Assembly (NCBI RefSeq): GCF_004769405.1
Contig: NZ_RQES01000019.1
Coordinates: forward strand, 186,001-250,000
From: Leptospira selangorensis
GTDB lineage: Bacteria > Spirochaetota > Leptospiria > Leptospirales > Leptospiraceae
Direction: 5' to 3'
Length of the DNA stretch: 64,000 bases
Part shown: piece by piece, positions 62,896-64,000 of the stretch
Numbering within the stretch: position 1 is the stretch's first letter
Layout of the letters: each line of letters begins with the position of its first letter
The notes under the pieces: model-generated
What the model saw: only the letters and a program-made list of their open reading frames with translations
Told to the model about the DNA's origin: nothing
Databases searched by the model: none
Position numbers and translations under genes: made by a program

Positions 62896-64000
62896 TCACG
62901 CTTCCCTGGTTCGGAAAAGTTTGATTACACAATATAAGGATAGAAGGGTTACTAAACCGAGAGAAACCCACATGATGAGTGCTCCATCCAATGTTAATTC
63001 TGGAGAAACGGATCCGAATGCCGCCTTGACAGAGCCGGTTTCTTTGTATGGGAAAATATTCATAAAGAATGCCAAGATCAGTATAAAACTTCCCAAAAAG
63101 ATTGGTAGCACTTTGTTCGTGGATTTATTCTTAGATTCTTCCTTACCTTTTAAGCTAAGATGTACGAGTAGATAGACGAATCCGAAAACTGCGATAATTG
63201 CCAGAAATACGTAACGAGAGATCAATGCCTGGAATTTTGCTTCTTCTGCGCTTGTTCCGACTGGAGCGTTTACAATCATCCAATCCACATCCATCTTATT
63301 CATATAAGATCCCAGATTTTGGTAGAGGAACATTCCGAATACGATCAACAAGAATGCCGGTGTCACATATTGGATTACCCACCAGAAAAACTTAGGTAGG
63401 TGAGCCTGTGCGCCTTTATGACCTTCTTCTAAACCTTTTTTAGCTCCGATCACCCAACCGAAAATTACGATCTGTAAAGTGGCCAAGATATAAATAAGAA
63501 CTGTTCCGACCCAGAAATCCGCTTGGTCTAACGCATTGAAATTTTTATTAAAATATAAGATCGGGAAAGAAAGTCCGAATGTGAAAATAAAAAGTATAAA
63601 ACTGGAAGTCCTTCTTCTGATATGGAAAGCTTCTTCCAAAAATACGATCACAGGTTGTAACATAGTTACGGAGGAGGTAAGTGCCGCTAAGAATAGAACG
63701 AAATACCAGATCGCTCCGAAAAAAGATCCGCCTGGCATTAACGCGAATACGGAAGGAAGTGCGATAAATCCCATCCCGAATGTTCCAAAAGAAGTAGCGG
63801 ATACACCTAAAAATAAAAATGCTACAGGGATAGTGATCATTCCACCGAATGCAACTTCTACAAACTCGTTGAGAGAAGCGGCAGATACGGAAGATAAGAT
63901 CACATCATTCTCTTTTTTGAGATAACTGGAAAATACCAAAGCGATCCCGAAACCGGCAGACAAAGTAAAAAATATCTGGCCTGCAGCAGAGATCCAAACT
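62896..64000 (-). CDS. Sodium-dependent (SNF-type) transporter, start outside the window
   Basis: The visible part is 368 residues and begins beyond base 64000, because the frame stays open to the edge ([10 protein letters not shown] before the first internal Met). Many membrane helices are visible. [21 protein letters not shown] and [16 protein letters not shown] match the helix-6 region of sodium:neurotransmitter symporters (SNF family). These import small amino-acid-like solutes with Na+. The substrate is unknown. The gene ends with three charged residues, six bases before the helicase gene start. Confidence 0.82.
   Translation of the reverse strand, partial: VWISAAGQIFFTLSAGFGIALVFSSYLKKENDVILSSVSAASLNEFVEVAFGGMITIPVAFLFLGVSATSFGTFGMGFIALPSVFALMPGGSFFGAIWYFVLFLAALTSSVTMLQPVIVFLEEAFHIRRRTSSFILFIFTFGLSFPILYFNKNFNALDQADFWVGTVLIYILATLQIVIFGWVIGAKKGLEEGHKGAQAHLPKFFWWVIQYVTPAFLLIVFGMFLYQNLGSYMNKMDVDWMIVNAPVGTSAEEAKFQALISRYVFLAIIAVFGFVYLLVHLSLKGKEESKNKSTNKVLPIFLGSFILILAFFMNIFPYKETGSVKAAFGSVSPELTLDGALIMWVSLGLVTLLSLYCVIKLFRTREA

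Noticed and set aside
1..64000. CRISPR arrays, insertion sequences, prophage, tRNA and rRNA genes
   Set aside because: No direct-repeat arrays, transposase or integrase motifs, tRNA cloverleafs or rRNA sequence could be found by reading both strands.

Overview
The window reads as chromosomal DNA of a spirochaete, most likely Leptospira. This is inferred from gene content, not from any search. The signs are many PAS-rich histidine kinases (several of the HisKA_2 type), an adenylate cyclase gene overlapping a FecR-domain gene, spirochaetal-style lipoprotein signal peptides, a pgsB-pgsC-pgsW set, a diderm LptD, and Lcl/DUF1566 and beta-helix lipoproteins. The DNA is moderately AT-rich with dense, often overlapping genes and occasional TTG or GTG starts. 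I see no rRNA, tRNA, insertion sequence, prophage or CRISPR array, and no gene-free stretch longer than about 220 bases.

Layout. 1-4.9 kb: the end of a TRAP-type permease gene converging on a long PiT phosphate transporter gene, then an RRM protein coupled to an exported FKBP isomerase. 5-8.2 kb: a PAS histidine kinase and a PAS-SpoIIE phosphatase, both with hairpins at their ribosome-binding sites. 8.3-11 kb: pgsB-pgsC-pgsW for poly-gamma-glutamate. 11-13.6 kb (minus): DUF445 protein, a small unknown, and an alpha/beta hydrolase. 13.7-21 kb: two HisKA_2 kinases around a stand-alone cyclic-nucleotide-binding protein and a hydrolase lipoprotein, then an ABC-F ATPase. 21.2-30.3 kb: a DUF1566 lipoprotein and, on the minus strand, four overlapping genes (adenylate cyclase, FecR/Ig-like repeat protein, TIG/membrane protein, beta-helix lipoprotein). 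This is the most novel-looking system in the window. 30.5-37.4 kb: cyclophilin, PAS kinase, Rcp1-like regulator, REC-PAS-HisKA_2 hybrid, a 13-cysteine Csp-like protein, a REC-GGDEF protein and a small unknown.

37.4-52.4 kb: xth on the minus strand, then a long co-directional run on plus: hisD-panC-mfd-lipoprotein-uppP-lptD-sugar phosphotransferase-gatC-gatA-hisF. It mixes amino-acid and vitamin synthesis, repair, envelope assembly and tRNA amidation. 52.4-57.8 kb (minus): a lipase-like lipoprotein, then folD, a CE7-esterase homologue lacking two catalytic residues, cysS and rlmB as one tight operon. 57.9-64 kb: asnS and a TPR protein on plus. On minus, a DinG-like helicase lacking one Fe-S cysteine ligand, an exported LPP20-like protein, and the end of a sodium:neurotransmitter-type symporter gene.

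How the parts work together. Two themes dominate. One is sensing and second messengers: five histidine kinases, one PP2C phosphatase, two response regulators, a diguanylate cyclase, an adenylate cyclase and a possible cyclic-nucleotide receptor. The other is the envelope: undecaprenyl-phosphate recycling, LptD, a lipid-linked sugar initiator, poly-gamma-glutamate and several lipoproteins. Short structural signals recur, including start-codon-proximal hairpins, interlocked convergent stop codons and a dispersed palindromic repeat.
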